64,000 bases of DNA from Curtobacterium pusillum (GCA_002025645.1 CP018783.1:3720001-3784000); one strand, 5' to 3'. Counted from the stretch's first letter, positions 9,412 through 19,619 are shown. The notes: generated from the sequence alone by a model not told the origin. Translations and numbers: made by a program.

Positions 9412-10046
9412 CGGGCGCGCGGCCGAACGTCGTCGTGCTGGACTACGGGTCCGGCAACGTCCACTCCGCGGCCAAGGCCCTCGAGCGCGCGGGTGCCGAC
9501 GTCACGCTCACGTCCGACAAGCAGGCGGCGCTCGCGGCCGACGGACTGCTCGTCCCCGGTGTCGGTGCGTTCGCCGCCGTGATCGACCAGCTCGAGAGCG
9601 TGCGTGGCGGCGAGATCGTCGACCACCGGCTCGCGGGTGGTCGTCCGGTGCTCGGCATCTGCGTCGGCATGCAGGTGCTGTTCTCGCGCGGCATCGAACG
9701 CGGGGTCGACGTCGAGGGGCTCGGTCAGTGGCCGGGCACGGTCGAGGAGATCCAGGCCGAGGTGCTGCCGCACATGGGCTGGAACACGGTCGAGGCCCCC
9801 GCGGACTCGGTGCTGTTCGACGGCCTCCACGACGAGCGCTTCTACTTCGTGCACTCCTACGGCGTCACCGACTTCCCACTCGAGGCGTACGGGCCGTTCC
9901 GGGCACCGCGCCTGACCTGGGCCGAGCACGGCCAGCGGTTCGTCGCCGCGGTCGAGAACGGCCCGCTCACCGCGACCCAGTTCCACCCCGAGAAGTCGGG
10001 GGAACCGGGCATCCGGCTGCTCCGCAACTGGGTCGACTCGCTCTGA
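9408..10046 (+). CDS. hisH: imidazole glycerol phosphate synthase, glutaminase subunit HisH
   Basis: HisH hydrolyses glutamine and passes ammonia to HisF. The class I glutaminase triad is present: C85 in GICVGMQ, H193 and E195 in FHPEKSG. Length is 212 aa. HisF itself is not encoded in this window. The gene ends 101 nt before hisA, and that gap is mostly a tandem repeat. Confidence 0.95.
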   Translation: MTGARPNVVVLDYGSGNVHSAAKALERAGADVTLTSDKQAALAADGLLVPGVGAFAAVIDQLESVRGGEIVDHRLAGGRPVLGICVGMQVLFSRGIERGVDVEGLGQWPGTVEEIQAEVLPHMGWNTVEAPADSVLFDGLHDERFYFVHSYGVTDFPLEAYGPFRAPRLTWAEHGQRFVAAVENGPLTATQFHPEKSGEPGIRLLRNWVDSL

Positions 10047-10062
10047 ACCCGGGCGCCGACGC

Positions 10063-10140
10063 GCCGAAGACGCGACCGCAACCAAGTAGCCGCAGACGCG
10101 ACCGCAACCAAGAAGCCGCAGACGCCACCGCAACCAAGAA
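10063..10140 (+). repeat. three 26-nt tandem repeats between hisH and hisA
   Basis: Three consecutive 26-nt units (10063-10088, 10089-10114, 10115-10140) share the core GACGCGACCGCAACCAAG with two or three substitutions. The unit is not a multiple of 3 and the array ends 7 nt before the hisA ATG. No ribosome site is obvious in the array. Confidence 0.9.
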
Positions 10141-10147
10141 CAGGACC

Positions 10148-10894
10148 ATGACCGACCTCATCGCCACCCCGCCCCTCGTCCTGCTGCCCGCCGTGGACGT
10201 CGTCGACGGCCAGGCGGTGCGCCTCACCCAGGGGGAGGCCGGCAGTGAGACCTCGTACGGCGACCCGGTGTCTGCCGCTCGCACGTGGCGCGACCAGGGC
10301 GCCGAGTGGATCCACCTCGTCGACCTCGACGCCGCGTTCGGCCGGGGTGACAACCGCAAGGTGATCGCCCACGCCATCCGCGAGGTCGACGGAGTCGCCG
10401 TCGAGCTCTCCGGCGGCATCCGCGACGACGCCTCGCTCGAGGCCGCCCTCGCGACCGGCGCCGCACGCGTCAACCTCGGTACGGCCGCGCTCGAGAACCC
10501 CGAGTGGGCCGCCCGCGTGATCCGGACGTACGGCGAGCAGATCGCCGTCGGCCTCGACGTCCGCGGCACCACGCTCGCGAGCCGCGGGTGGACCGAGGAC
10601 GCCGGTGACCTGTGGGAGGTCCTCGACCGACTCGAGGAAGCCGGCTGCGCCCGCTACGTCGTGACCGACGTGACGAAGGACGGCACGCTGCAGGGCCCCA
10701 ACGTCGACCTGCTCCGCGAGGTCTGCGACCGCACCGACCAGCCCGTCGTCGCCTCCGGCGGCATCTCCACCCTCGACGATCTGCGGGCGCTGCGCGAGCT
10801 CGTGCCGCACGGCCTCGAGGGCGCGATCATCGGCAAGGCGCTCTACTCGGGGGCCTTCACGCTCCCGGCCGCCCTCGACATCGCCTCGGAGTAG
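10148..10894 (+). CDS. hisA: phosphoribosyl isomerase HisA/PriA
   Basis: This TIM-barrel enzyme isomerises ProFAR in histidine synthesis; in actinobacteria the PriA form also serves as TrpF. The two catalytic aspartates lie in [13 protein letters not shown] and [12 protein letters not shown], and the phosphate-binding loops ([14 protein letters not shown]) are present. Length is 248 aa. Whether it is bifunctional depends on lineage; no separate trpF is visible here. The ATG at 10148 is fixed by the start of the barrel, 7 nt after the repeat array. Confidence 0.93.
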   Translation: MTDLIATPPLVLLPAVDVVDGQAVRLTQGEAGSETSYGDPVSAARTWRDQGAEWIHLVDLDAAFGRGDNRKVIAHAIREVDGVAVELSGGIRDDASLEAALATGAARVNLGTAALENPEWAARVIRTYGEQIAVGLDVRGTTLASRGWTEDAGDLWEVLDRLEEAGCARYVVTDVTKDGTLQGPNVDLLREVCDRTDQPVVASGGISTLDDLRALRELVPHGLEGAIIGKALYSGAFTLPAALDIASE

Positions 10895-10898
10895 CCGC

Positions 10899-11735
10899 GT
10901 GGCGGGCATCTCGAACGGCCGCGGCACCGGACCCGACGCACCGGCCGACGAAGCACACCCGGACGACGCGCACACCCCGGGCGGTGCCGCCGACTCCGCG
11001 GGTGTCGCGTGGGCCGGCCGGACGTTCGAACAGCACGACACGACGTTCGACGACGACGACGGTCTCGCCGACCCGACGCTCGTCGCGGCGATCACGGCGC
11101 TGCCCGACGGCGGCTCCCAGCGGGCGATCGTCGACGCCCTGCGCACCGCACGCCTGCTCATCCCGCTCGTCGCCGAGGCCGGGGACGTCGGACACACCGA
11201 CGCCGGGAAGCTCGTCGACAAGACCCAGGAACTCTCGATCGTCACGGTCGCCGGGCCGGACGGGCGCAGCGTGATGCCGGCGTTCACCTCGGTGGCGGCG
11301 ATGCACGCGTGGGACGCCGACGCCCGGCCGGTGCCGGTCGAGTCGCGCCGGGTCGCGATGGCCGCGGCGAGCGAGGAGACCCAGCTCGTCGTGCTCGACC
11401 CGACCTCGCCGACCGAGTTCGTCCTCCGTCGTCCGGCCGTCTGGGCGCTCGGGCAGGACCTCCCGTGGACGCCCTGCTTCGAGGACCCGGAGGTCGGCCA
11501 GGCCTTCGCGGACTCCGTCGTGGGCGAGGGTGCGGTGGCGCGGGTCGAACTGGCACCGGGGGACCCCCTCGGGCGGTTCGCCGGGGCCGAGCTGACGGTG
11601 GGCCTCGCGCTCCACCCCGGGCTCGACCAGTCGCAGGTGCAGGAGCTCGTCGGCCGGCTGCAGCAGCGCTGGACGGCGGACGCCGTCATCGCGGAACGCG
11701 TGGACAGCATGCGGGTGGCGCTCCGCCCAGCCTGA
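10899..11735 (+). CDS. SseB-family protein
   Basis: The 278-aa protein starts with about 60 residues of low-complexity acidic sequence. A single SseB N-terminal-like domain follows (RTARLLIPLVAEAG, VMPAFTSVAAMHAWDADARPVPV), with a C-terminal alpha/beta extension. SseB-like proteins next to hisA are common in Microbacteriaceae; the function is unknown. The GTG start lies 4 nt after hisA stops, so it is in the same operon. Confidence 0.75.
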   Translation: MAGISNGRGTGPDAPADEAHPDDAHTPGGAADSAGVAWAGRTFEQHDTTFDDDDGLADPTLVAAITALPDGGSQRAIVDALRTARLLIPLVAEAGDVGHTDAGKLVDKTQELSIVTVAGPDGRSVMPAFTSVAAMHAWDADARPVPVESRRVAMAAASEETQLVVLDPTSPTEFVLRRPAVWALGQDLPWTPCFEDPEVGQAFADSVVGEGAVARVELAPGDPLGRFAGAELTVGLALHPGLDQSQVQELVGRLQQRWTADAVIAERVDSMRVALRPA

Positions 11736-11736
11736 C

Positions 11737-11753
11737 CCGCGCCTCCAGTCCGA
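11737..11753 (-). repeat. single copy of the GGAGGCRCGG repeat
   Basis: The minus strand carries a GGACTGGAGGCGCGG-type element just after the SseB gene and before the parA promoter. Confidence 0.7.
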
Positions 11754-11803
11754 CGAGCGGCCCGCCCACGGCGGTGCGGCCCGGCCCGGCGGCCGGTCGC
11801 CGG

Positions 11804-11809
11804 TACGAT
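11804..11809 (+). promoter_or_regulatory. -10 box for parA
   Basis: TACGAT lies 6 nt before the GTG at 11816 and sets the parA start. Confidence 0.6.
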
Positions 11810-11815
11810 GGCCGG

Positions 11816-12694
11816 GTGAGCACGAACCCGACGACCACCCCCGGAACCGGCGAGACCACCTTCGGTCCGACCGGACGGCCCGTCCGGCAGTTCGCGGTGC
11901 CCGAGGAACTCGACGGTCACGGTCCCGCTCGCATCATCGCGCTCTGCAACCAGAAGGGCGGCGTCGGCAAGACCACGACGTCCATCAACCTCGGTGCGGC
12001 GCTGGCGGAGTACGGCCGCAAGGTCCTCGCCGTCGACTTCGACCCGCAGGGGGCGCTGTCCGCGGGCCTCGGCGTGCGGACCCACGACATCCCCACCGTG
12101 TACGACCTGCTGATGGGCTCGATCAAGGACCCGAACCAGGTCATCCAGCCGACGAACACGCCGTACCTCGACGTCATCCCCGCGAACATCGACCTGTCGG
12201 CGGCCGAGGTGCACCTCGTCAACGAGGTCGCTCGGGAGCAGATCCTCGCGAGCGTGCTGCGGAAGGTCGCGAACGACTACGACGTGATCCTGGTCGACTG
12301 CCAGCCGTCGCTCGGGCTGCTCACGGTGAACGCCCTCACGGCGGCGCACGGTGTGCTCATCCCGCTCGAGTGCGAGTTCTTCGCGCTGCGCGGGGTCGCC
12401 CTGCTCATCGAGACGATCGACAAGGTCCGCGACCGTCTCAACCCGGCGCTGACGCTCGACGGCATCCTCGCGACCATGTACGACTCGCGCACCCTGCACT
12501 CGCGTGAGGTCATGGAGCGCGTCGTGGACACCTTCGACGACCGCGTGCTCGACACCGTCATCGGCCGCACGGTGAAGTTCCCGGACGCCACGGTCTCCGC
12601 CCGTCCGATCACGCAGACCGCTCCGGACCACGCCGCCGCGCACGCGTACCGGCAGCTCGCCAGGGAGCTCGTCGAGCGTGGCGCCGTCGCCTGA
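11816..12694 (+). CDS. ParA-family chromosome-partitioning ATPase
   Basis: This is a 292-aa Soj/ParA-type Walker ATPase. The deviant Walker A (CNQKGGVGKTTTSINLG), A' (VDFDPQG) and Walker B (ILVDCQPSLG) motifs are intact. It is the scpA-linked ParA paralogue of actinobacteria rather than the parA of the origin region, since no parB follows. It overlaps scpA by 17 nt, which suggests a role in nucleoid organisation with the SMC complex. A leaderless GTG start is supported by the -10 box. Confidence 0.9.
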   Translation: MSTNPTTTPGTGETTFGPTGRPVRQFAVPEELDGHGPARIIALCNQKGGVGKTTTSINLGAALAEYGRKVLAVDFDPQGALSAGLGVRTHDIPTVYDLLMGSIKDPNQVIQPTNTPYLDVIPANIDLSAAEVHLVNEVAREQILASVLRKVANDYDVILVDCQPSLGLLTVNALTAAHGVLIPLECEFFALRGVALLIETIDKVRDRLNPALTLDGILATMYDSRTLHSREVMERVVDTFDDRVLDTVIGRTVKFPDATVSARPITQTAPDHAAAHAYRQLARELVERGAVA

Positions 12695-13541
12695 CGACGC
12701 CGTCGTCCAGCAGCCGGCCGACCCGGCTGCGGCCCCCGCCGGCACGCAGACCGCGCCCGGCTTCCGGGTCCGGCTCCGCAACTTCGACGGCCCGTTCGAC
12801 CTGCTCCTGTCGCTCATCACGAAGCACGAACTCGACATTACCGAGGTCTCGCTCGGCGCGGTGACGGGGGAGTTCATCGAGTACGTCCGGCTGGCCGAGT
12901 CGGCGGACGAGCTCGACGAGGCCAGCGAGTTCCTCGTCGTCGCGGCGACCCTGCTCGACCTGAAGATCGCCGGGCTCCTGCCGCAGGGCGAGCTCGTCGA
13001 CGCCGAGGACGTCGCCCTGCTCGAGGCCCGCGACCTGCTGTTCGCCCGGCTGCTGCAGTACCGGGCGTTCAAGCAGGCCGCCGACTGGTTCGGTTCCCGC
13101 TGGCTGACCGAGTCCCGCCGGCACGTCCGGAGCGTCCGACTCGAGGAACGGTTCCGCGCCCGGACCCCGGAACTCGTGTGGACCCTGTCGGTGCAGGACT
13201 TCGCCGCGCTCGCGACCCTGGCGTTCGCGCCGCGGGAGCTCCCCACCGTCGGACTCGACCACCTGCACGCCCCGCTCGTGAGCATCCGCGAGCAGGCCGC
13301 CATCGTCGTCTCGATCCTCCGGACCCGCGCCGACGAGGACGTCTCGTTCCGCGAACTGGTCGCCGGCGTCTCGGAGACGGGTATCGTGGTGGCTCGCTTC
13401 CTCGCGATCCTGGAGCTGTACCGGAACGCGTCCATCTCGTTCGAACAGTTCGAACCGCTCGGGGAGCTGACGCTGCGGTGGACCGCCGAGGACTGGTCCG
13501 ACGAGAGCCTCGCCAACCTGGGAGCCGACTATGACGGATGA
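12678..13541 (+). CDS. scpA: segregation and condensation protein A
   Basis: ScpA is the kleisin that bridges SMC heads. The N-terminal SMC-neck-binding segment (FRVRLRNFDGPFDLLLSLITKHELDITEVSL) and the C-terminal winged helix are present. Length is 287 aa. The start is the GTG at 12678 inside parA. It overlaps scpB by 11 nt; the two form a complex with SMC, which is encoded elsewhere. Confidence 0.94.
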   Translation: MAPSPDDAVVQQPADPAAAPAGTQTAPGFRVRLRNFDGPFDLLLSLITKHELDITEVSLGAVTGEFIEYVRLAESADELDEASEFLVVAATLLDLKIAGLLPQGELVDAEDVALLEARDLLFARLLQYRAFKQAADWFGSRWLTESRRHVRSVRLEERFRARTPELVWTLSVQDFAALATLAFAPRELPTVGLDHLHAPLVSIREQAAIVVSILRTRADEDVSFRELVAGVSETGIVVARFLAILELYRNASISFEQFEPLGELTLRWTAEDWSDESLANLGADYDG

Positions 13542-14208
13542 CGTGCACGACACGTCCAGCGCCGAACCCGGCGGCGCCGACGAGATGGCCGACGCGCGCG
13601 CGATCGAGCAGGAGATCCACGCTCGCGCTGCGCACGCCGTGCCGATCGACCGGCAGCTCGAGGCGATCCTGATGATCGCCGACGAACCCCAGTCGCTCGT
13701 GTCGCTCGGTGCGGCCGTGGGTGCACCCGTCCCCGCCGTCCGGCAGGCGATCGAGCGCCTGGTGGCGGACTTCGACGGCGTCGACGGCACGATCCGCCGC
13801 GGGTTCGAACTCCGCGAGGTCGGCGGCGGCTGGCGCTTCTACGTCCGGCAGGACCTCGACGACGTCGTCGAGCAGTTCGTCGAGGCCGAGCGTCCCTCCC
13901 GCCTGTCGCAGGCCGCCCTCGAGACCCTTGCCGTCGTCGCCTACAAGCAGCCGATCACCCGGTCGCAGATCGCCTCGATCCGCGCGGTGAACGTCGACGG
14001 CGTCGTCCGGACCCTCGTCGCCCGCGGGCTCATCGAGGAGTCCTTCACCGACGCCGAGACCGGCGCCATCAACTACGTCACGTCCGACCTGCTCCTGCAG
14101 CAGCTCGGCATCAACTCGCTCGACGAGCTGCCGCTCATCTCGCCCCTCCTGGACGACGGTGCCGCTGGCTTCGAGCAGAACGAAGGGATCCCCGATGGCC
14201 GCGTATGA
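13531..14208 (+). CDS. scpB: segregation and condensation protein B
   Basis: ScpB is the KITE subunit of the SMC-ScpAB condensin, made of two winged helices. The signature QLEAILMIADEPQSLVSLG and RPSRLSQAALETLAVVAYKQPITRSQI are clear. Length is 225 aa with an acidic N-terminal tail. It overlaps scpA upstream and rluB downstream by 11 and 14 nt. Confidence 0.94.
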   Translation: MTDDVHDTSSAEPGGADEMADARAIEQEIHARAAHAVPIDRQLEAILMIADEPQSLVSLGAAVGAPVPAVRQAIERLVADFDGVDGTIRRGFELREVGGGWRFYVRQDLDDVVEQFVEAERPSRLSQAALETLAVVAYKQPITRSQIASIRAVNVDGVVRTLVARGLIEESFTDAETGAINYVTSDLLLQQLGINSLDELPLISPLLDDGAAGFEQNEGIPDGRV

Positions 14209-16012
14209 GGAAGAACGACGAGGCGGCCCGCGGGGCGGTTCGGGCCGGCCCGGAGGCGCGTCACGCGACCGCAACGCCGGCTCCGGCCGTGCGGGTGGCC
14301 GGTCTGGTGACTCGGGGCGCGACGACCGCGGTGGGTACCGTGGCCGGGACGAGCGTCCGTCGAGCGGCGGCGGGTACCGCGGCCGTGACGACCGTGCGGG
14401 CTCCGGTCGCCGGGACGACGACCGTGGTGGGTACCGCGGTCGTGACGAGCGTCCCGCCTCCCGCGGGGGGTACCAGGGTCGCGACGACCGCCGTGACGCC
14501 CCGCGCCGTGACGACGACCGCGGTGGGTACCGGGGTCGCGACGACCGTCCGTCGACCGGTGGGTACCGCGGCCGTGACGACCGTCCCTCGACCGGTGGCG
14601 GGTACCGCGGCCGTGACGACCGCGGGGGAGACCGTGGCCGTTTCGTCGGCCGTGACGACGACCGCCGTGGTGGCGACCGCGGCGGGTTCAACCGCCGCGA
14701 GGACGACCGCGGTGGGTACCGCGGCCGTGAGGACCGCCCCGCCTCCGGTGGGTACCGGGGGCGCGACGACCGTCCCTCGACCGGTGGGTACCGCGGTCGT
14801 GACGACCGCCGTGACGAGCGTCCGTCGAGCGGTGGGGGGTACCGGGGTCGTGACGACCGTCGTGACGCCCCGCGCCGCGACGACGACCGCGGTGGGTACC
14901 GTGGCCGTGACGATCGCCGTGACGACCGGCGCCCTGCCCCGCGCCGCGACGACGACCGCCGCCGTGACCCGGCCCGCGAGGACCGCCGCGCTCCCGACGG
15001 CCGACCGAGCACGGTGTGGCACAACGGCCGCCGCTACGTCGGTGGCACCACGACGGCGCGCAACGGCGACCGTCCCCGGAACACCGGCCCCCGTGGCACC
15101 GACCGCCGCACCACCCCGCGGCCCGAGGGCACCCGCGACCAGCAGGGCCAGCCGCTCGAGGGCACGCCCGAGCGCCCGATCATCCCGGACTGGGACGCGG
15201 CGGACGGGACGGCGACCGCCGGGGCCGCACCGCGCCTCCAGGCTGAGGGCGAGCGCCTGCAGAAGGTGATCGCCGCTGCGGGCGTGGCGTCTCGCCGCGT
15301 CGCGGAGAACCTGATCGTCGAGGGCCGCGTGACGGTCAACGGCGAGGTCGTCGACGCACTCGGCCGCCGCGTCGACCCCGAGACCGACCAGATCGCCGTG
15401 GACGGCGTTCCGGTGCAGATCGACAGCTCGCGCCGCTACGTCCTGCTGAACAAGCCGACCGGCATGGTCTCGAGCCTGCAGGACGAGCGCGGTCGCCGTG
15501 ACCTGTCCGAGTACGTCGACCGGTACGAGGAGCGCCTGTTCAACGTCGGCCGCCTCGACACCGAGACGTCCGGCCTGCTCGTGCTGACCAACGACGGCGA
15601 CCTGGCGCACGTGCTCGCGCACCCGTCGTTCGGCGTGACGAAGACGTACATCGCGAAGGTGCGCGGCAACGTGAACCCCGCGACGGTCCAGCGCCTGCTC
15701 GACGGCGTGGAGCTCGAGGACGGGCCGATCGCCGCCGACAAGGTGCGACTGCTCGAGTCCTCGCGCGGGGAGTCGCTCATCGAGATCACGCTGCACTCCG
15801 GACGCAACCGGATCGTCCGCCGCATGCTCGACGAGGTCGACCACCCCGTGCTCGAACTCGTCCGGCGGTCGTTCGGGCCGCTGCACCTCGGGTCGCTGCC
15901 GATCGGCAAGACCCGGGAGCTCTCGACCGTCGAGCTCGGCAAGCTCCTCCGCATCGCACGCGAAGCGAAGGGTTCTGCACAGGGCACCGACGACGGGGAG
16001 TCCTCGGACTGA
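14195..16012 (+). CDS. rluB: 23S rRNA pseudouridine synthase RluB-like with RG-rich N-terminus
   Basis: The C-terminal 255 residues are a normal RsuA/RluB enzyme: an S4 domain from about residue 350 (ERLQKVIAAAGVASRRVAENLI) and a catalytic GRLDTETSGLLVLTNDGDL near residue 452. The first 270 residues are disordered and contain 12 copies of GGY(R/Q)GR(D/E)(D/E)R with PST, PSS or PAS linkers. The total of 605 aa is more than twice that of E. coli RluB (291). Such tails bind RNA or drive condensation in other proteins. The ATG at 14195 begins MAAYEEERRGG. The linker carries one GGAGGCRCGG repeat (15230-15244). Confidence 0.92.
   Translation: MAAYEEERRGGPRGGSGRPGGASRDRNAGSGRAGGRSGDSGRDDRGGYRGRDERPSSGGGYRGRDDRAGSGRRDDDRGGYRGRDERPASRGGYQGRDDRRDAPRRDDDRGGYRGRDDRPSTGGYRGRDDRPSTGGGYRGRDDRGGDRGRFVGRDDDRRGGDRGGFNRREDDRGGYRGREDRPASGGYRGRDDRPSTGGYRGRDDRRDERPSSGGGYRGRDDRRDAPRRDDDRGGYRGRDDRRDDRRPAPRRDDDRRRDPAREDRRAPDGRPSTVWHNGRRYVGGTTTARNGDRPRNTGPRGTDRRTTPRPEGTRDQQGQPLEGTPERPIIPDWDAADGTATAGAAPRLQAEGERLQKVIAAAGVASRRVAENLIVEGRVTVNGEVVDALGRRVDPETDQIAVDGVPVQIDSSRRYVLLNKPTGMVSSLQDERGRRDLSEYVDRYEERLFNVGRLDTETSGLLVLTNDGDLAHVLAHPSFGVTKTYIAKVRGNVNPATVQRLLDGVELEDGPIAADKVRLLESSRGESLIEITLHSGRNRIVRRMLDEVDHPVLELVRRSFGPLHLGSLPIGKTRELSTVELGKLLRIAREAKGSAQGTDDGESSD
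14330..14945 (+). repeat. in-gene tandem repeats coding for the RG-rich tail
   Basis: Degenerate repeats of GGTGGGTACCGCGGCCGTGA type, in units of about 27-60 nt, encode the 12 GGYRGRDDR copies. Near-identical stretches, such as the two PSTGGYRGRDDRPST blocks, would allow slippage or recombination. Confidence 0.85.
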
Positions 16013-16019
16013 CGATCGG

Positions 16020-16025
16020 TAGGCT
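16020..16025 (+). promoter_or_regulatory. -10 box for tyrA
   Basis: TAGGCT lies 6 nt before the tyrA GTG, giving a probable leaderless start. Confidence 0.5.
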
Positions 16026-16031
16026 TGCCGG

Positions 16032-17156
16032 GTGACCGACGCCCCCGCCCCGCACGACGCCCCGGACATCGACCGGCGGCTGCGCGGACCCGTGCGGATC
16101 GTCGGCGCCGGCCTGCTCGGTGCCTCGATCGGTCTGGCGCTCCGCGAGAAGGGCGTGGACGTGGTCCTCGACGACGTCTCCCCGGCTGCGTTGGCGCTCG
16201 CCGTGGACTACGGGGCCGGGCGGTCGCCCGCTCCCGGGGACCAGCCGGAGCTCGTCGTCGTCGCAGTGCCGCCGGACGTCGTCGCGACCGTGGTGGAGCG
16301 CGAACTCGCGGCGTACCCGGAGGCGATCGTCACCGACGTGGCGAGCGTGAAGTCCGGGCCGCTCGCTTCGCTCAGGGCAGCCGGCGCCGACGTCTCGCGG
16401 TACATCGGGTCGCACCCGATGGCGGGTCGCGAGCGGAGCGGTCCGACCGCGGCTCGTGCCGACCTGTTCCTCGGGCAGCCGTGGGTGATCGCCGGGCACG
16501 ACGACATCTCGTACCAGCGTGCCGCCGTGGTGGAGGACCTGGCGCTCGACGTCGGTGCGACGGTCGTCCCCATGGACCCGGAGTCGCACGACCTCGCCGT
16601 CGCCTACGTCTCGCACACCCCGCAGCTGGTGTCCACGTTGATGGCCTCTCGGTTGCGCGACGCCCCCGATGGCTCGCTCGGCCTCGCCGGTGGTGGTGTC
16701 CGCGACGTCACGCGCATCGCCGCGAGCGACCCGGGCCTGTGGGTGCAGATCATCGGCGCGAACGCGTCGCGCATCCGGCCGGTGCTCGCGGACCTCCGCG
16801 ACGACCTCGACCGAGTCCTCACGGCGCTCGACGACCCGGCCGGGTCCGGTTCGCCGCGTGCCATCGCCGAGACCATCGCCGCGGGCAACCGCGGTGTCGA
16901 ACGGCTGCCGGGCAAGCACGGCACCACCAAGCGCTTCGCCCAGGTGGTCGTCCTCGTCGACGACACCCCCGGGCAGATCGCCGCGCTCCTCACGTTCATC
17001 GGGGAGATCGGCATCAACCTCGAGGACATGCGCCTCGAGCACTCACCGGGCGCGCAGATCGGCATCGTCGAGGTGTCGGTCGTGCCCGAGCAGGAACAGC
17101 GACTCGTCGAGGAACTCGAGGGGCGCGGATGGAGGATCGCAGCAGCATGGGCCTGA
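16032..17156 (+). CDS. tyrA: prephenate dehydrogenase
   Basis: TyrA oxidatively decarboxylates prephenate to 4-hydroxyphenylpyruvate for tyrosine. The nucleotide-binding motif [14 protein letters not shown] and the substrate motif [11 protein letters not shown] are clear. A C-terminal ACT domain ([30 protein letters not shown], about residues 300-370) suggests feedback control by aromatic amino acids. Length is 374 aa. Its stop overlaps the start of cmk, the order usual in actinobacteria. Confidence 0.93.
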   Translation: MTDAPAPHDAPDIDRRLRGPVRIVGAGLLGASIGLALREKGVDVVLDDVSPAALALAVDYGAGRSPAPGDQPELVVVAVPPDVVATVVERELAAYPEAIVTDVASVKSGPLASLRAAGADVSRYIGSHPMAGRERSGPTAARADLFLGQPWVIAGHDDISYQRAAVVEDLALDVGATVVPMDPESHDLAVAYVSHTPQLVSTLMASRLRDAPDGSLGLAGGGVRDVTRIAASDPGLWVQIIGANASRIRPVLADLRDDLDRVLTALDDPAGSGSPRAIAETIAAGNRGVERLPGKHGTTKRFAQVVVLVDDTPGQIAALLTFIGEIGINLEDMRLEHSPGAQIGIVEVSVVPEQEQRLVEELEGRGWRIAAAWA

Positions 17157-18010
17157 ACGAAACGCACGCAGCCGCCGAGTCCGGTGTGACCGGCGGACCG
17201 GACGGACCCGACACGGGGCTGCCCACGCCCGACGACCAGCCCGGCCCGATCGGCGGAGCCGGTGGCGGGCTCGACGGGCAGGGCGGTGGCGAGCCGGGCT
17301 CGACGAGTGCACCGATCCCCGCAGGGCTGCCGGACGGTGCCTTCGTCGCGAAGTTCGTCATCGCCGTCGACGGCCCGGCGGGCAGCGGCAAGTCGAGCGT
17401 GTCCCGGGCCGCGGCCCGCGCGCTCGGGTTCGGCTACCAGGACACCGGCGCCGCCTACCGGGCGCTGGCGTGGCACGCCCTGCAGGAACAGGTCGACCTC
17501 GACGACGCCGCGGCGATCCTGGCGAGCTGGGACACCTTCGACTACGCGATCGGCACCGACCCCGACGCCTACTTCGTCCGGGTGAACGGCACCGACGTCA
17601 CCGAGGCGATCCGCACCCCGGAGGTCACGGGTGCGGTGGCCCACATCGCGAAGCTGCCCGAGGTCCGTCAGCGGCTCGTGCAGCTCTTCCGGAACGTGAT
17701 GCGCAAGGCCGAGGGGCGGGGCATCATCACCGAGGGCCGGGACATCACGACGGTCGTCGCACCCGACGCCGAGGTCCGGATCCTGCTGACGGCCGACGAG
17801 TCCGTTAGAATGGCCCGGCGCTCGGCTGAGGTCACCACCCAGTCGGCCGCCGAGACCTCCGCCGCACTCGCTCGTCGCGACGCGGCGGACGCGAAGGTCG
17901 TCGACTTCATGAACGCCGCCGACGGCGTCACGACGCTCGACTCCACCGACCTCGACTTCGACCAGACCGTGCAAGCGGTCGTCGACCTGGCCCGCGCGGC
18001 CGGGCACTGA
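17147..18010 (+). CDS. cmk: cytidylate kinase
   Basis: Cmk phosphorylates CMP and dCMP. The P-loop is in [17 protein letters not shown] near residues 78-86, with the DTGAAYRAL and [12 protein letters not shown] motifs downstream. An N-terminal extension of about 65 Gly/Pro-rich residues precedes the kinase domain, so the protein is 287 aa against about 225 usually. I chose ATG 17147, with GGAGG 11 nt upstream; an in-frame ATG at 17129 is the alternative. It overlaps tyrA by 10 nt. Confidence 0.9.
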   Translation: MGLNETHAAAESGVTGGPDGPDTGLPTPDDQPGPIGGAGGGLDGQGGGEPGSTSAPIPAGLPDGAFVAKFVIAVDGPAGSGKSSVSRAAARALGFGYQDTGAAYRALAWHALQEQVDLDDAAAILASWDTFDYAIGTDPDAYFVRVNGTDVTEAIRTPEVTGAVAHIAKLPEVRQRLVQLFRNVMRKAEGRGIITEGRDITTVVAPDAEVRILLTADESVRMARRSAEVTTQSAAETSAALARRDAADAKVVDFMNAADGVTTLDSTDLDFDQTVQAVVDLARAAGH

Positions 18011-18078
18011 CCACCAGGGCCACGCGCGGCCACGCACTGACAACACGCGGCCGAACGGTCGCCGGCAAGGACACCCAC

Positions 18079-19599
18079 ATGGCGCAGCTGGACAACCCAG
18101 ACCACGACGACTTCCCCGAGTACGACGACGCGCTCGGCGAGCGGCTCGCCGGGCTCGACGAGGCCGAGGCCGAGCAGCGGGCGACCGCACTCCGTGCCGG
18201 GCTCGAGGACTACGAGCTCGACGAGGAAGACGTCGCCCTGCTCGAGGCCGGGCAGCTCGGCGAGGACGGCATCACCTACCTGCCGGCGTACCCGGTGCTC
18301 GCGATCGTCGGACGCCCGAACGTCGGCAAGTCGGCGCTCGTGAACCGCATCCTCGGCCGTCGAGAGGCCGTCGTGCAGGACGTCCCCGGCGTCACGCGCG
18401 ACCGCGTCTCGTACAAGGCTGAGTGGAACGACAAGCGGTTCACCCTCGTCGACACCGGCGGCTGGGAGCCCGACGCGCAGGGCATCAACGCCTCCGTCGC
18501 CGCCCAGGCCGAGGTCGCGATCGACCTCGCCGACGCCGTGCTCTTCGTCGTGGACGTCACGGTCGGCATCACCGCCACCGACGAGCACGTCGTGAAGATG
18601 CTCCGCGGCACCGATCGCCCGGTCATCGTCGTCGCGAACAAGTCGGACGACGACCGCCGCGACCTCGACGCCTACGAGCTCTGGAACCTCGGTCTGGGCG
18701 AGCCGCACCCGGTGTCGGCCCTGCACGGGCGTGGCGTCGCTGATCTCCTCGACCTCATCATCAAGACCCTCCCCGACACCTCGGCCGTCGCCAAGCAAGA
18801 GGTCGGCGGCCCCCGTCGCGTCGCGATCCTCGGTCGTCCGAACGTCGGCAAGAGCTCGCTCCTCAACAAGGCCGCCGGTGAAGAGCGCGTCGTCGTGAAC
18901 GACCTCGCCGGCACCACCCGCGACCCGGTGGACGAGCAGATCGAGCTCGGCGGCCGGGTGTGGCGCTTCGTCGACACCGCCGGCATCCGGAAGCGCGTGC
19001 ACCTGCAGCAGGGCGCGGACTTCTACGCCTCGCTCCGCACCACGGCCGCGCTCGAGAAGGCCGAGGTCGCCGTGGTCGTCCTCGACGTCACCGAGCCGAT
19101 CTCCGTGCAGGACCTCCGCATCATCGACCTCGTCCTCGAGTCCGGCCGTGCCCTGGTCCTCGCGTACAACAAGTGGGACCTGCTCGACGACGACCGCCGC
19201 CGCTACCTCGAGCGCGAGATCGAGCAGGACCTCGCACACGTGTCGTGGGCGCCGCGCGTCAACATCTCGGCCCGCACCGGTCGTCACCTCGAGAAGCTCG
19301 TGCCGGCCCTCGAGACCGCGCTCGACTCGTGGGACACCCGCATCCCGACGGGCAAGGTCAACGCCTTCATCGCCGAACTCGTGCAGGAGCACCCGCACCC
19401 GGTCCGTGGTGGCAAGCAGCCGCGCATCCTGTTCGGCACGCAGGCCTCGAGCCAGCCGCCGACGTTCGTGCTGTTCACGACGGGCTTCCTCGACCCGCAG
19501 TACCGACGGTTCATCACCCGTCGTCTGCGCGAGGTCTGGGGCTTCTCGGGAACGCCGATCAACGTCAACATGCGCGTGCGCGAGCGCCGCAAGCGCTGA
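18079..19599 (+). CDS. der: ribosome biogenesis GTPase Der
   Basis: Der (EngA) carries two GTPase domains in tandem and a C-terminal KH-like domain and acts in 50S assembly. Both P-loops are visible ([14 protein letters not shown] and [14 protein letters not shown]), as are DTGGW and DTAGI and the two NK(S/W)D motifs. Length is 506 aa, with an acidic 65-residue N-terminal extension. The C-terminal [25 protein letters not shown] is canonical. RBS AAGGA lies 6-7 nt before the ATG. Confidence 0.96.
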   Translation: MAQLDNPDHDDFPEYDDALGERLAGLDEAEAEQRATALRAGLEDYELDEEDVALLEAGQLGEDGITYLPAYPVLAIVGRPNVGKSALVNRILGRREAVVQDVPGVTRDRVSYKAEWNDKRFTLVDTGGWEPDAQGINASVAAQAEVAIDLADAVLFVVDVTVGITATDEHVVKMLRGTDRPVIVVANKSDDDRRDLDAYELWNLGLGEPHPVSALHGRGVADLLDLIIKTLPDTSAVAKQEVGGPRRVAILGRPNVGKSSLLNKAAGEERVVVNDLAGTTRDPVDEQIELGGRVWRFVDTAGIRKRVHLQQGADFYASLRTTAALEKAEVAVVVLDVTEPISVQDLRIIDLVLESGRALVLAYNKWDLLDDDRRRYLEREIEQDLAHVSWAPRVNISARTGRHLEKLVPALETALDSWDTRIPTGKVNAFIAELVQEHPHPVRGGKQPRILFGTQASSQPPTFVLFTTGFLDPQYRRFITRRLREVWGFSGTPINVNMRVRERRKR

Positions 19600-19619
19600 G
19601 GACCACCGGGGGATCGGGC

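Noticed and set aside
10063..10140. CRISPR-like array in the his operon
   Set aside because: The units are contiguous with no spacers, and no cas gene is nearby.
9857..13516. A 1219-codon leftward open frame across hisA, parA and scpA
   Set aside because: The translation is Ser/Arg/Ala-rich without motifs; the opposite strand has four well-supported genes. Such frames arise from high GC.
14261..16069. A 602-codon leftward frame with many Val-Thr repeats opposite rluB
   Set aside because: It mirrors the DNA repeats of the RG-rich tail; no start signal or motif supports it.
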